Below, piece after piece: positions 13,060-26,239 of a stretch of DNA of 63,184 bases. The stretch's first letter is position 1, and the number at the start of each line of letters is the position of its first letter. Below the pieces are notes generated by a model. The model saw nothing but the letters and a program-made list of their open reading frames with translations. It did not search any database and was not told the origin of the DNA. The position numbers and the translations under genes were made by a program. Source of the DNA: Setaria digitata (Eukaryota; Nematoda; Chromadorea; Rhabditida; Setariidae); contig RCAB01000378.1 of the NCBI GenBank assembly GCA_003640385.1, forward strand, positions 1 through 63,184. The letters run 5' to 3'.

Positions 13060-13980
13060 TTAAAACTGAATAACCTGAAAATAAACTCGGGATGGACACT
13101 TCATGCGAAAATGTTTCTTAGCCCTAAATAACTATATATTAGAAAACAACCTACTAGAGAATTGAATTACACATAAATTCATTTAAGGTAGGTACACCTA
13201 TAATCCTTTCTACATTTCAAAGTATTTCCTGAATTTACGCCATTATAACTGCATATCAGGGTAAAAGCAAAGACGTGGTAGTAACGGTTACAAAAAATGA
13301 GCGTTAGTCTGTTAGCGTTTTGGCAAACCACTCCATTCATTTTGCATAGCTAAAAAGGCATAAAAAATGCAACTAATGCTTAGTTAAAGACCTAAGAAGC
13401 CAAACAATATAGTTGAGGGGTGCAACTCAGAAAGATGTATTCGACGAAAGTATTTCTATAACCTACCTGTCCACGTGTTTTCTTTTGACCACCTAGTTCA
13501 AAATGCTTGCATCGTTTAATTGGCAACTGCTTGCGGTGCTTACATTCCGTACATTCCATTCTTAAGACAATTTTCTTCGTTGTCTTTGCTTTTTTCCTGA
13601 AAATCGGCTTCGTTTGGCCACCAAAACCTTTCTGTTTGGAATCGTAACGCCGTCTACCTAAAGTAAAATGGAAATAATTAATGAAATAATGAGAAAACCA
13701 AACTATCTCGACAGCACTCTTCAACAACCCTGACGTCGACGTTCATTTTATACACCAGAAAAAACAACTGTCATAAAAAGAACCTGACACACTACAGTAT
13801 TCATTTTTAAAAAAGCTTTTATCATGGAATACGAACAAGAAACAATAAACACTAAACAAATTACTTACCTTGTGCAAGTCTCGACTCCTTACCCTTCTTA
13901 TACTGCGTCACTTTATGCATCGTATGTCGACGACACTTTCCGTCACAAAACGTTCGTCGTGTTTTTGGAACGTTTACCAT
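13060..13980 (-). CDS. RPL36A: 60S ribosomal protein eL42 (L36a/L44)
   Basis: This is a component of the cytosolic large ribosomal subunit near the tRNA E site. Three exons (13980-13869, 13657-13467, 13074-13060) join in phase into a full-length protein of about 105 residues. It starts [12 protein letters not shown] and ends QKKTRGQ plus VIQF; the last four residues and stop form a 15-nt terminal exon after a TTTTCAG acceptor. The zinc-ribbon cysteines are visible as FCDGKC and CTEC. The proline in QTKPIF, at the position known from yeasts to control cycloheximide sensitivity, is the sensitive form. Nibrin follows on the same strand. Confidence 0.97.
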
Positions 13981-14407
13981 TTCAATCACTAATGCAAATT
14001 AGAAGGATGATTATATCTGATAACGACTACATCTCACCCACCCTTATCACCAAACCAGTCGTCTCCTACAAAGCAAAATCCCCAACAACGATTATATCCT
14101 CGCCCACCCTTATCACCACATCATCTGCCACCACCCTATGAAACTAATCAAACCAGTTAGCAACCGTGAAATACCAAGAGGGTTGTAAGATTGTAGTGGA
14201 AAGGGCACAGTAGTGCTTGTTTGATTGTAACAGCAACAATACAACATTCAAGATGGTCGGGATATAGGGTTTCAGCGTAACCCTTGTGTGTTACGATTCG
14301 ACGAGTTGTACAGAGACATTTGGATGAGTGAGTTAGAAATCTGGATGTTATGGGGGTTGATAAAAGGTGTGGTTGGGAGTTGGAATATCATTGATTGCGG
14401 AAAGAAG
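13981..14407. promoter_or_regulatory. Divergent intergenic region between eL42 (-) and the type I glycoprotein gene (+)
   Basis: About 430 bp lie between two oppositely directed start codons. The eL42-proximal part has a short direct repeat of CCCACCCTTATCACCA (14036 and 14102). A shared bidirectional promoter is an inference from geometry only. Confidence 0.45.
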
Positions 14408-15894
14408 ATGAGTGGGTGGTCTGTAGCTGTTACGTGTCTCGTTCACGTATCGCTTCTGGCGGCCCCGTGTCGAACGCATGAGTCTTCAGACGTCTTCCTG
14501 GGCAACGAAATGGAAACCCTTAGTTTACCGACGGTTAGTACTGGTACCGGCCCTCAAGGGTTACATTAGCTGCTTGTCGTTCTCGAAGCTCGCTGTCTCT
14601 GACAGATCTCATGTTCGAGAGTCTTTTTTTGGACTTGAAAGTGCAGGAAATTCTCGAAATCGCACAATGTCTTGGCAGAATATTTTGATAGGGCCTGAAC
14701 TGATTTCAGAAATGTGGCATGTACCAGCAAACACTCTTTTGCATTTCTCAGAGTGTGTGTAACAAGGTCAGTTCATAAATCATTAACCGCTTGGTGTCTG
14801 TCTTGTTCCATACATTCTATAGTTATTTCCACCAATCCATTAAATCACTACTTCCACCTAGAAATCATTCCCTGGATGTCCGAAGCAATCAAATCACTCC
14901 ATGTTAGCCTCCTTTTACAGTATTGTCCACGGAAATGCTCACAAATCTCATCTTTCGAATTGCGCAATCTACAAATCTTGTCTCCTGAGGGAAGTCGTAT
15001 TGAAAAATTTTCGCGTGATATGCCTTTGGATACCAATCTTCGTATTAACTATCACGATGTTGAAGTCTGAACTAGTACCTCTCTCATTGGTTTTTCTTTT
15101 TTGTTTCGGAAAAGGCGACTACTTGAATTTTAAGTTTAATTTAAAAGGAGAGAGGAAAAAAGTAGGAAATTGGGAATCCCTTCGCAGTTCCGTGCCTTTT
15201 CCCTTAAAGGTAGTGTAAGATAAGGTCGGTAATGAGAGTAGGTCTACCAAAAACTCTTGAATTTTAAGATGGCAGGCATAAAACCAGGATTCTGTGGTAA
15301 TTACCATACTCTCGAACTGCCAATTTATTCCGTAAAAGAATCGAAATCAAATAGTATTCAATTCCTTCGCAAACTCTACTTCCAAAGCCACCGAGATGTG
15401 TACACCCATAGCGAGTGCAACTATAAATGTGTTTTTGGTTGTCGTCAAGTTGGATATGACGAAGAAATAATGAGCGAATTGTTGATTCGTGATACACCAG
15501 ATCTATATGTCTATCAGTGTGACAGGTACTGTACTGTTGCGCATCGAATATCGATGCTTTCCTTTTCATAACCGAAAACGGCATTAAATATTAGCCATAT
15601 GACTATGCGTGGAATCATTTCATCTTGCCAGAATATAGTTTTAAAGAGTATGATGAAAATTACAGCGTACATGCGTGGGTCTTCATCGTAGCCGCGGTTA
15701 TCATATTTACCATCACCCTAATACTCGTTACATGTTACGTGAGGAATAAGATATCGAGCATTCGTGGTATTTATTTTCAATTTTCGTTTCTAAGCTATTT
15801 TCTGTTCTATCGTCACATAAGGCAAATAACAAGTAGAAAAAAGAATTGAATTCAATAAATCTTTTCAGGAATCACAAAAGAAGAAAATGTCTGA
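14408..15894 (+). CDS. Putative type I membrane glycoprotein, unrecognised family
   Basis: The first exon (14408-14533) encodes a signal peptide (MSGWSVAVTCLVHVSLLAAP) and ends at a GTTAGT donor. The last two exons (15595-15766, 15869-15894) encode a short extracellular segment, one membrane helix (VFIVAAVIIFTITLILV) and a short basic tail ending GITKEENV. Between them lie at least three coding-looking blocks. One near 14.6-14.75 kb contains the glycosylation site NRT. One near 14.93-15.06 kb starts YCPRKC. One from about 15269 to 15522 is cysteine-containing (HSECNYKCVFGCRQ). Their exact splice joins are uncertain. I considered a Delta/Serrate-like ligand but saw no DSL or EGF repeats. The gene converges on the transporter heavy chain, with about 230 bp between stops. 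Confidence 0.5.
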
Positions 15895-16125
15895 AGTTTA
15901 TTAGGCCGGTGTTGTGTTTTTTTTATCTCGCTACCTACTAAAATCAGAAATCGTGCTTCAAAGATCATAACAATCAACCTATACTGTTCGTGGAATCTAG
16001 TTCCGTTATTTATTGAAATTCGCAACAACAGTGAAAATAGGAAAAGCCATCCACAAGAAAAAAAAAAATCCAAACCAACAACAATTCGTTTTTCAAGATA
16101 ACAATACACAAAATAACAATGTATG

Positions 16126-19100
16126 TTAAAAAGTGAACTTGAATATGACACCCTGTTCAGGATGCACTGTAACTGTACCACTGCTAAGATCGATCACCTC
16201 ACGAGGGCGATACTGCACTGCATTACTGCTTGAGGCAACCACCATAGCATGGTGTAATTGCTTAATTTTCGGAGCATTTGTTTCCTGGATTGGCAGTACT
16301 ACCACATTCTCACCAAAATTAAACGCTCCCAAATAGGCCTGAAAATTACAAAGTTGACTTCATATCAAATTACGTTTCATATGTTTTGCTTCGATCGTAC
16401 TACAACGTGGTAAATAATTATTTCCTCCCTTCCACCAAACAATCACAATTACGTTTCCAGCAGAACTGTCCTCGTCAATGTCGTATCTGGTAATCGTGAA
16501 GGAGCTGTTCGTTAACCGTCCAATATTGGTGTGTCCAAAATTAAGCGTTTCATCTGTTTTTCTTAATCGAGCAATTTTTTGAAATGTCTTTAAATGCGAA
16601 CGCGAAGAACCATATTGCTTCTGGAAATTATAGCATTATTTACTCATAATTTGGTCGGATTATCATTATTTCTCCAGGGCAGTCACCTGCTGCACTAAAT
16701 GGTACTCATGTCCGAATGAGCGTTGTGTGATTTCTATATCGACTTCACTATTTTTGATTCTCAAATACACAACACATAAATTCAGTAAATTACACTTTAA
16801 GTAACCTTACGATAAAGCGATATCATATCAAGACGTTAGCTTCTATAATAAATTTCCCACAGCACCCAAATTACAATTCATGAAATAATAGTAAGGCTTA
16901 CATCCCAGTTATTATCTGCGAAATCAGGATGAACAGGGATACTTGATGAGACTGCACTTGAGAATCCGGCATTTGCTGAATCGTCCCACTGCATAACACC
17001 TCTCTGTACTGGGACCTGTGAATAAGCATAATTTCCAGATGGCGATAAATGTTCTGCAGAAAGTAAACCAAGATGCACTTACTGATTTGTCAGTTGGCAA
17101 ATCCATCATCCCAATCTCATCACCATAGTATATACTGCTAGAGCCAGGCAAAAGTAACTGTAACATAGTTAACAATTCAGCTTGTTGCTGCGACTTTACA
17201 CGAGAAGCTATTCTCGATAGTTGTGGATTGCCAAACTGCAATTATAACCAGTTTAGTGCATTGTTCGTTGAATCAACAGGATAGATTGAATGAGACCAAA
17301 GTAATGCTTTACGAAACCAACTTCCAAATTAAAGTTTGAAAAGCCATGGTTTTATTCATTACTTCCTTCTCTTTTCACTTCTGTTTAATAAAATTTACAA
17401 TAACTTCAAATATTCATTTCAAAAGAAGATAAACGTGATATGATTTAAACTTGCTAGCAAAAAAACGTAAATTCAATTTCTGCAAAAATCGAGAGCAAAA
17501 GTTACCTCCCACATTGCAGAGATATTCTCTGCTACATGGAACTGCACTAATTCAGTAAGTATTTCATGAATACATCCAGCGACATTACCGTCATTACGGT
17601 GACAAATGTGATTACCCTTTCCAATGCTCCCCAATTCGTAATTGATCACTGAATTCAGCCCATTCCAAACCAAATCTTTCTTTTCATTTTCGCTCGCATT
17701 ATCACGGGCAGCAAATAAAACACTGTAAAATTAATTTTATTTCTTCACAATTATGCCGAAATGAAACATATTCTGTGGAGACTGAGGCTATAACGATGTC
17801 TTTTGAAGAGATTCAGAATAATATTTTTAGAAAACCGAAGTAAAATAATTAAAAAGATTTTGCTTTCAGTTGAAAGCTATTTTAAATTGTTAAAATATAT
17901 TTTCATACGGAGATACCCTCACATCTGCTTGGTTTTATCAACTGAAGAGCTTTCTTTCACGTAAGTATCCACATGATTCCTTATGTCACGAAGAATATCC
18001 AAGATATGTGACCAATCCTTAACAAACAACCACTGAATACCTTGGGTTTAGGATGAAGAAATCTGAAGCATGATATGGTAGCTCAGAAAGATTGGAAGCA
18101 GAAATTTCACTAGTTCACTTTCAAAGCTTACTCAATATATATAGAAACAGAAAAATACACAAACAAACCGTTTCAGATCCGGATTTCATACGAGCAAGAT
18201 ATTCAATCCCACTTAGATAAAAGCCATCAATACCTTTATCGATCCAATATGACATTATATTCTACAATTAAACGAAAAAAAAAAATTTTCTCCCACATTT
18301 GTTACCTTTATAACTTCACTATTCTCAATCACGTGATTTACGATCCAAATATAGCCATAGAAGAAGTACACATACCCAAGACTTCAGTAACTAAAATCAA
18401 AAAATGAACATAACAGTAATTATAGATTATAGCATGCCCTCTGAGCATTATTAATCATTAATGAACCGTAACCTGATGCTCAACCACAGACCAGGAAAGT
18501 AAAACTTACAAACATACTCTGATGAACAGAAGCACTTTGCCAATTTAAGATAGGCCAATCAGGCTGATTTTTATAATGGATGTAAGAGACGCCCTTATAT
18601 TTCGACATGAAAGAAGTGTCCTCGGCTGTCTTCCTCCAATGATAATAATCCGAAAAATTGGCGTATTCTGGCAAACTTGCTTGCGAACTTCGATAGTACC
18701 AATCATGATTTTTTGACGTGACACTCACTGGTAAACTTATCACAATTTTCAATCCTGCAGTAAGTTATATTTTTGTACTTACTACATTTTACCACTTCAA
18801 TGCTTGGACTTATTTAATTTCTCTGTGCGATGAAAGATTAATATGCATAGTGCAGTACTTACCTTTATCATGAACGGCATTGATTAATTCGTAAACATCA
18901 TCATTTGTACCCATTTTCGAGTCAACTGTTAAATGATCTTGAACTGCATCATTGAAATTATCGGAAAGTAGGAACGGATTGAGCCATATAACTTGGACAC
19001 CCAAACGTCGCAAGTTCTCAAGACGATTGGTAACACCAACGAAGTCACCAACACCATCTCCATTCGAATCTTGAAACGATGGCGTCCAGATCTTGTAACA

Positions 19101-19961
19101 AAATTTATAAGCAATTGATTTCACTGGGATATTTTCATGATACAATTTAGCAACAGCAATTCGAATATTATAGAGCAGACGATCTCAAATTTTCCATTTC
19201 TTTCACTGTTCAATTCTCTGCCACTAAAGGAGGAACTGAGGAAATCACAAAACTTGCTATCTGGTTTAAAATAGGAAAAAAAAATTCCTACCTGATATAC
19301 TATGGAATTCTGCCACCAATGTGGTATTACTCTTGGAGTACAGCCCGGACTGAGGATGACGATAAGAACGGCAGCCAAAAACATCAAAATCCATAACAAC
19401 CAGAACAGCACAAACAGCACCCACCTGTGATAAGTTTAGATTTGTGACTACAAGTTTCCAAAGTCTATAATATGCCCTCTTTTTTGTCTTAGTATTGGGT
19501 TTATTTGTTAAAAACAAATAGCGGTTTGGCATCTAAAAAATAAATAAAATAAAACAAGCCTGCTTTGAGACAGTCATTCAAATTAAGAGATGAGCAAAAG
19601 ATCTGAGTTACAAATTCCAAGAATATATTTGTAAGGAATATCTGAATCATCAAAGAATACAGAAGATATCTCAAAATAATTCAACTCTTCAGTTTAGATT
19701 AAGCAACCGCAATGAAATCAAGATGAATTTTGAAAAAATCGTTGAAATATAAAGCTTAAGTTCGTTTCAATTAAATAGAAATGATAACCTAATAGTCTTC
19801 CAAAAAGGATCATTTCTATATCGTTCCATTTCAGCAACAGTATATCCAAACTTCTCCCTCGGTTCCACCAGTTTTGCATGCTCACCTTCTAGAAGGGGCG
19901 CTGAAGGTGGCAGATAATCTTTCTTTATCTCATCCACTGGGATCATTCTTTCTTCCTGCAT
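16126..19961 (-). CDS. atgp: Heteromeric amino-acid transporter heavy chain, 4F2hc/rBAT type (SLC3; nematode ATGP)
   Basis: This is the single-pass partner that carries SLC7 amino-acid transporters to the plasma membrane. Exons: 19961-19789, 19424-19292, 19091-18863, 18754-18510, 18261-18169, about 18040-17923, 17722-17506, 17235-17083, 17015-16902, 16794-16687, 16620-16453 and 16338-16126, about 650 residues in all. A cytoplasmic tail leads to a membrane helix at about residues 59-82. Cys86 (SPGCTPR) follows at once, where the disulfide to the light chain forms in this family. The ectodomain is an alpha-amylase (GH13) fold: FQDSNGDGVGDF, GVQVIWLNPF, YWIDKGIDGF, YYGDEIG. The catalytic region that reads GFRxD in active enzymes is GFYLSG here, so glycosidase activity is not expected. 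A TTCTAAG site just before the start codon is a candidate trans-splice acceptor. The junction before 18040 and the start of exon 16794 are the least certain. Confidence 0.9.
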
Positions 19962-22184
19962 CACTTAGAATGAAAAGATGGCACAATAAGGTCTAATTTT
20001 GTGTTATAAAGCATGAATTAACCATATTAACTTACTAAGACCTTTAACTACCAATACAGGAATGAATGATGTATATTTATACTTTTTTAAAAGTTGGTGC
20101 TTTGTAATTCTCTACTTCTTCATTTTATTCCAGCTCCGTAAACTTGTCTTTAACAAAAGATTGATGAGGAACTGTAAAACTTATACTTAAGTTCTCTTTC
20201 GTAAACAAGAATTTATCTTCACACAAATCAAAGGGGTGTCCTCATCAATTATACCAACGCAACGCGGAAAATTTTAAATGCCAATAAATTTGAAATGAAG
20301 CACTAACTCAACATCCCTTAGATAGAACACTTCAGGCATGCGAATAAAACACCGTTTTACGGAGCGGGAAAACGTGTAACTCAAACCTTGTCGTTGTTCC
20401 CACGGACTGCGATGATGTAGCTCTCAGTGTGTCGTCCTTTCTCCACCTCATACGATCTCGATGTTTTCCCGCGTGGTCCCGAGAGCAGGATTTCGTCCAT
20501 TCTGTCCTGAAACCGAACTGTTTCGTCTGCCGAAAACGGAAAGAAAACAAACAATCTCCCCAACACGCCTAATTCTATCGTTCACCCAACGACACACACT
20601 GCATGTAAAGTGTATGTGCGTGTCTGTGTATGTATGTATGTGGGTGCATGTCTGTGTCTGTCTGCCATGCTACCACTCTTTCATTTTACGCGAAACGTCA
20701 TCATCACAGGGGTATCTTTATTAGCTTCAGAGTATTACAGTAATAAGGAGGATCAAGCGGATGTCGAAAGCTTAGACAAAGAGAGAGTATCAGCAGGTTC
20801 GGTCCGAAATCTTAAATGGTAAGTCCGTGACACTGTCAACGTGACCGCGTTAGAGTACACGTGGAACTGAGTGTCCAGAGTGATAGTGACGGTTGCGGGA
20901 CAAGTAGAGGACGAGAGGAGTAGTACGGAATGAAGGATGAAGGGAAAGGGAAAGGAATGAGCCATTCACGGTTACTTATCCTTTCCAGTCGTTTCACTTC
21001 AACGCTTCACTGATTCTCGCTTGACCTATAACCTCCAACCTCTCTCTGGAAGACATGTGAGATGAAGGGAAGCAGTTCATCTGTGGAAGTGAAATATCTA
21101 AAAAATGAGTGGGAAGGATGTCTCTGTGCCACTGCTCAGAGAAAGGACAAGTGAAAATGGATGTGCTCGGAATGAAGCAAACGCTATGTCAGGTCGAGAG
21201 TGCTCCACGAGATTCATATCCAGATACTTCTGTCTCTTTCCCTCCCTCTCTGCTGGTCTTAAAGAGTTCGAGAAAAAAGGGAGATGACTGGAAGGAAGCC
21301 AAATGAAGCAAGTTAGACTGATGTACGTTTAGCTCACTACAATTCACCAAATGAATTTTGAGCTTTCGTGAGAGATATCTTGTGAAGAGTTGTGAAGAGA
21401 CATCTTAGTGACAAGGATTTTCAGGCAATATCCAATTAACACACATTTTGACGTCAATTTGGCAGAGAAGTAGTGAGTGGAGCAAATGTAAGATGTCTTC
21501 TCAAGGACAAGCTTCTGAAGAAAGCAGTGTCTCCAAATTGCCGAGAACAATAAATGATCAGGGTTGCAGAAAAAGTAACATTTTAAGCAGTACCAATCGA
21601 TGAATAGAGAATGGAACGACTTGACATCAGTGGCATCCATCCAGACATGACTGATGGCTGTCTGCGAAGAACCCGGTGGGACAAAACCTGAAAGCGCGAG
21701 GCTGTTTTCCCTTCAACTAGTCCAGGATGAAGAGCCCAGTCCAAGAGGAACAAGGAAACAAACGATCAGAACGGGAGGAATTTCCTCACTTAAATCCTAG
21801 ATGTACTCTCATATTACTGGGATATTTTCAACATGAAACTGCATCCAGTGCATGAAGATCACTTCCAATTTGCATACTGAAGGCTGCTACCATGTGCCTG
21901 CAGTAACATTCAAGAGATTTTGATGTAACGCAAATTTCAATGTGGAGGATGAATTTAATGGCACGTGTCGGGATAGAAAAAGCTAAGAAAAATCTGAAAT
22001 ATTGCTACAAACCTGTGGATGTCATTTTCGTCGACAAATTCTTTGAATTTTTAATTGCAAATATGATGTGTAGGCCAAGAATTGCAGAGCTACAGGAAAG
22101 TAAACATGAAAAGTAGATAGATGAACATCTTTGGAAGGAAAGCAACGACCGTTTGCATTTCCATCCTTAGCATTTCCATTAAAT
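19962..22184. promoter_or_regulatory. Long divergent intergenic region with TG-rich tract
   Basis: About 2.2 kb separate the ATGP start (-) from the four-TM gene start (+). A TG-rich low-complexity stretch occupies roughly 20611-20665 (repeated GTGT, TGTATG units). Short ORFs here look like low-complexity or chance frames. The stretch at 20.9-22.0 kb is purine-rich and less AT-biased than its surroundings. I see no coding family. Confidence 0.4.
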
Positions 22185-23585
22185 ATGCAAACAACACTCT
22201 CTCTCCACCATTCTCCCATAATCTCTCTGGTCTTCAGAATCTCGGCTATGGTAAGTTTTCTTATATTTCTTTATGCACTGCTCAAGAGACAGTGGAAGTC
22301 AATATCTGTCACACTTTTGCTAACCTTACCAATTTCTAGTTATGTATGGTTATCTCTGTCGTATCCTGTCTGATGGATAATCTGTGGTACTACAACACTA
22401 TCCCAGCTATCGGTTTCTTTTCTGCAGTTCTTGCTGTATTTTCAATCATTTGCATTGTTCTAGAAGCATCGAAATTCTGGAAAAATGAGATATTCCTCTT
22501 ATATCCAGTGGTAAGTTTTGTCAGGAAGTGATAATGATAATGAAAACACGGGGAAGCAATCTTCAATAAAGCAAAATCTTCAGCTGATCATATCCCATCA
22601 GATTTAAGCCCACTGATTAACAGCTTGCTGAACAGTGTTTTGAAACGATTACTGGACTACTGGATGAGACGTTTGTAAATAATTCAACCGGAATTGCCTA
22701 AAGCTTTCGAAGCTCCCTATCTCTATGCAGGTAAATGTCGAAAGAGATAAGGAAGATGAGGAAGGAATGAAATGATAATCATGAAATAAACTAACTCATT
22801 CGTTTCCATTTTAGAACTACCCTAGCCGCCTGGGAAAATGAGATATAAAATGATATATTGGGGTTATTTTAAATTTTTAGTCATTTTTTTTATCATTTTA
22901 ATTTAATTTTTTTATCGCCATTTCGTGCAAACCATTCCAGCAAGGCGAAAATTTTCAGCGGTTCATATTTTCTTGTCGCAGGTCGAATTTTTTTTGCTTA
23001 GTGCTTAGTTGATTCGGGGATTGATTGTAAAAATTAATCGAGAAAAAGAGGAGATAAATGTTAGCAAAGACCTGTTGTTCATCAAACCTGCACGAAGAAA
23101 AAGATAACGAAGAATTTAATTCAAGACTAATTCTGCAGAAAATAGCGATTGTGGCGACACCAATGTTCTTTTCCATGTTGGCTATGATATTTTTTGCCCT
23201 GGGAGTACGAGTATGTATAAGTTTCTTCCAGGAGACTTGTTTTATACTTTATAACTCACCATCGCTTACAGTCGCAATGGTTAGTATGTTGAAATCAAAA
23301 CAATTAACTATTAATCTAGAGTTTCCAGCAGTAATAATACTTTTCAGAGACTACACCATTTCTTTCCAGGTCTTTGCTGGCCTTTCATGTTGCGTTTTGC
23401 TGCTGGAACTCATACTGTTACTTTGTACGAATAAGCAGAACATAATGGAAGACAGGGGCACCCAGACTGCATCCATAACCAATTCAAATTTAAATTACGA
23501 CAAAACTCCATCAGCTGTTCTTGTAAATCCACAATTCAAGCAAGCATTCATTGCTCGTCGTCCTACACTCCAAACCGATTTATGA
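22185..23585 (+). CDS. Four-transmembrane protein (claudin/MARVEL-like topology)
   Basis: Four exons in consistent phase 0 (22185-22250, 22340-22510, 23139-23279, 23370-23585) encode about 197 residues. Four hydrophobic helices are visible: [51 protein letters not shown] and [19 protein letters not shown]. Short polar loops separate them, and a polar C-terminal tail of about 50 residues ends PTLQTDL. The 90-nt intron 23280-23369 (GTTAGT to TTTCCAG) is a multiple of three without a stop, so its retention would add 30 in-frame residues. An AATAAA signal lies about 100 bp after the stop. I cannot assign a family; four helices in about 200 residues suit claudin-like or MARVEL proteins. Confidence 0.65.
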
Positions 23586-26239
23586 ATTTGTAGTTCTTTC
23601 TTTTTATTTTCTACTAAGTAATGATGTTGTAATCGTTCAGATCGAATAGATCATCTGAGATCTGAATTGAAAAACTACAAGAATAAAAAATCACGTGTGC
23701 AGTTTTTAGTTTAACATGTACCTCAGTATTTTCTATGATGGTATTTACGGATGAATCATTGTGTGTGTAAGCAGTAAAAAAATTCAGATATAAGTCAGAA
23801 AGTATGTTTGAAGAATTGGTGGAAGTTATAATAGCTCTTACCTTGGACTTCTTAGTAAGCTACAGATTAAAGTTACAGGTAAATACTGGCCGTCAAATCC
23901 GAATCATGTGAAACAGGATTTACTTATCTGGAATAATCATTGCATTTGATGCTAATGGCTCACCCGGTTAGTACTAAGCTACTAGATGCTGCTGATCTGA
24001 ACTTACAATTAAACTAGTTATCATTCGTGGTATTTCACTCCTCTTCTGATCTCTTTCTAGTGTCGAATTTTGAGAAATTATCTGCGAATAAACAAATGCC
24101 GACATTTAATTACAACGATGAAAAAGTGGTAATATCATTACATTTCTCCTCTGAATAATTAAAGCAACGCATGTTTAACACATCTCTCCTCCTCGCAATT
24201 GGTACCACCTAAGGGAACCTTAACTGTGTGACAATCACTTGTCACACAGTTAAGGTTAACTACTCCAGTTTTATCTTTTCATTTCCATACGAGTATAGCA
24301 CTATCTCAAATTTCCGGTGTGGAAAAAGCGGATCCTTCGGATAGCAAAAATCTGAGCATAGCAAGTCTGTCATAATATTTATTTGACGTGTAATCTCATG
24401 AGTTGCTACACTCACTTGTACTGAATAATCCAATAACTCAAACAATATCATCAGTTATAATTTAAGGATAACCATTTCATTTCGTACCAAAAAGCCAACA
24501 GTCTCATTGCATATTTCACAGCAATTCATACGTAGCTTCAGAGAAAGATTACTGCCGTACGAACTTATTCTTCGTCAGTTCATCTGTTCCGTGTTTACGT
24601 ATCATTTACACCGGTGAGAACTATCATTTATTTAACAACACAGCGTAATTTCACAAGCTATTATTCCGATTCATGATATCTTGCTACAAAAACTAAAAAA
24701 TTCTAAAATTACCTGGAATACATATGGATGCTCATAATTAAACGTCTCTATAATTGAAATTGACAAACCTTAATAGAGAAACCAACTATGTGGTGGTACA
24801 ATGTACTATCTGTGAAATGGACTAATAAAGCGGTCATGCACCATCTGTTCCACCCTCAACCGTGACATCTCGCCCTGACTTTCCACTTCATATCTCAAAA
24901 AAATTCGAATAAATCCAATCGCATGGTTTAATTTAGTAAAAGCAATGAACGGTGGACGATATTTCTAATGGCCTATATAATTAATGACCAGCGGATAACG
25001 AGACACCTGCCCATGTAAAACCCTTATGTTTCCGCAAAATACCTCTTACCGAAAATTCACCCTAACATCTTGATAATATAAGAAATACGAACATCTTATT
25101 GACTTCTTTCAGATATTTGTAAGGTTACTCTTTGGTGGAATGAACAATATCCCACGGGTTTATAAATTCGGAAGGAAAATGTTTCGACAAATAACTGGGC
25201 ACCAATGCACATTTTAACCCTTTGCTTTAACATCAGCCGGTTTTTGTATTGTGAATCAAAGGAGTTGAATGGCACAATAATCAAAGAACTGGGAATTATT
25301 AAAATCGCTCAAAAAGATGACCCTATAGACAACCATTGCTGTCCATAAAAAAATTCCGAAAATCATCAACAAAGCAATTTATCTAAAACCAAACAAAAAT
25401 ACTATTAGGAAAATATATAGTAATTACTACAAAAAAAAAAACAGCTGAACATATAGCTCATCGTTCAGTGATCTGGGCATCAAGCACTGACAATTCTACT
25501 TATCCAGTTTCTGAAGAAACTGAAGTTAAAGAGAGTTTAATACACAGTTACGCCCAGAACTGAAAGAACGATAACCTGAACAGTGAAGAAACAATATAAA
25601 TCATTTTGAAAATAAAATATGTAAATATAAAAACAACTGATAACAGAGCAAAGAAAGAGTACTACGCACTGGATACTATCACATATGTAGTCCTGAAGAA
25701 ACTCAGTTAACATGCGGAATATTGTGATTAATATGGTAGTGATAAAAAAAATTTACAGACTAGAAATGAGAATATAGCTGTAAATGAATAAATCTCGTTT
25801 GATCAGTGCAGAATGCTCCAATCCTGAACAAGTTCATAATTCTCCAAACTACCTGATTGTGTACATGAATAGAAATGAAATGAGCACATAGAAAGTGGAG
25901 CCGACCAAAAATCAGATGAAAGCAAATAAAAAAAAAATGGCTGCAATACTGCAAACCGTACAATTATATCTTACAAAACCATTAATTCGCATTTCTTATA
26001 AAAGAATTTATTTTGAAATGAAAGGCAAAGAAATACATATTTGAAAGACAGAACAGATAATATTTCTGCATACTGGGATCGAGTCTATATGGAAGCCTCA
26101 TTTAAACCCGGAAACAAGTTTGACTCGATTAACTGCCGGATAAAGAGAGTAGGAAATAGTCTCCGAACTTTTCAAAAAGGATAACGGACTGAAAACGCTG
26201 AAGAAGTCTCAAGATAGCCATATGATATGAGTAGCGAAC
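23586..26239. other. Intergenic region, no gene seen
   Basis: About 2.6 kb lie between two convergent genes. No ORF has a recognisable family, and codon patterns look random. The only striking structure is the perfect hairpin at 24216-24257. It should also contain the 3' UTRs of the four-TM gene and FZR1. Confidence 0.55.
24216..24257. repeat. Perfect 18-bp inverted repeat (hairpin, 6-nt loop)
   Basis: Positions 24216-24233 (AACCTTAACTGTGTGACA) are exactly complementary to 24240-24257, with loop ATCACT between. An uninterrupted 18-bp stem is unlikely by chance in this length of intergenic DNA. It is too short for a canonical microRNA precursor. It could be a small transposon remnant, a cruciform site or a fold-back artefact. 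Confidence 0.8.

Noticed and set aside
14408..15894. Possible Delta/Serrate-type Notch ligand, based on an FLRVC-like phrase near 14745
   Set aside because: No DSL cysteine pattern or EGF repeats follow, and the phrase is in a frame that does not join well to the neighbouring exons.
18300..18400. Extra exon in the ATGP gene
   Set aside because: The preceding and following exons already join in phase and match the GH13 family alignment without it.
20461..20822. Overlapping ORFs with repeated VCV/CMYV residues
   Set aside because: They are translations of a TG-rich low-complexity tract, not a protein family.
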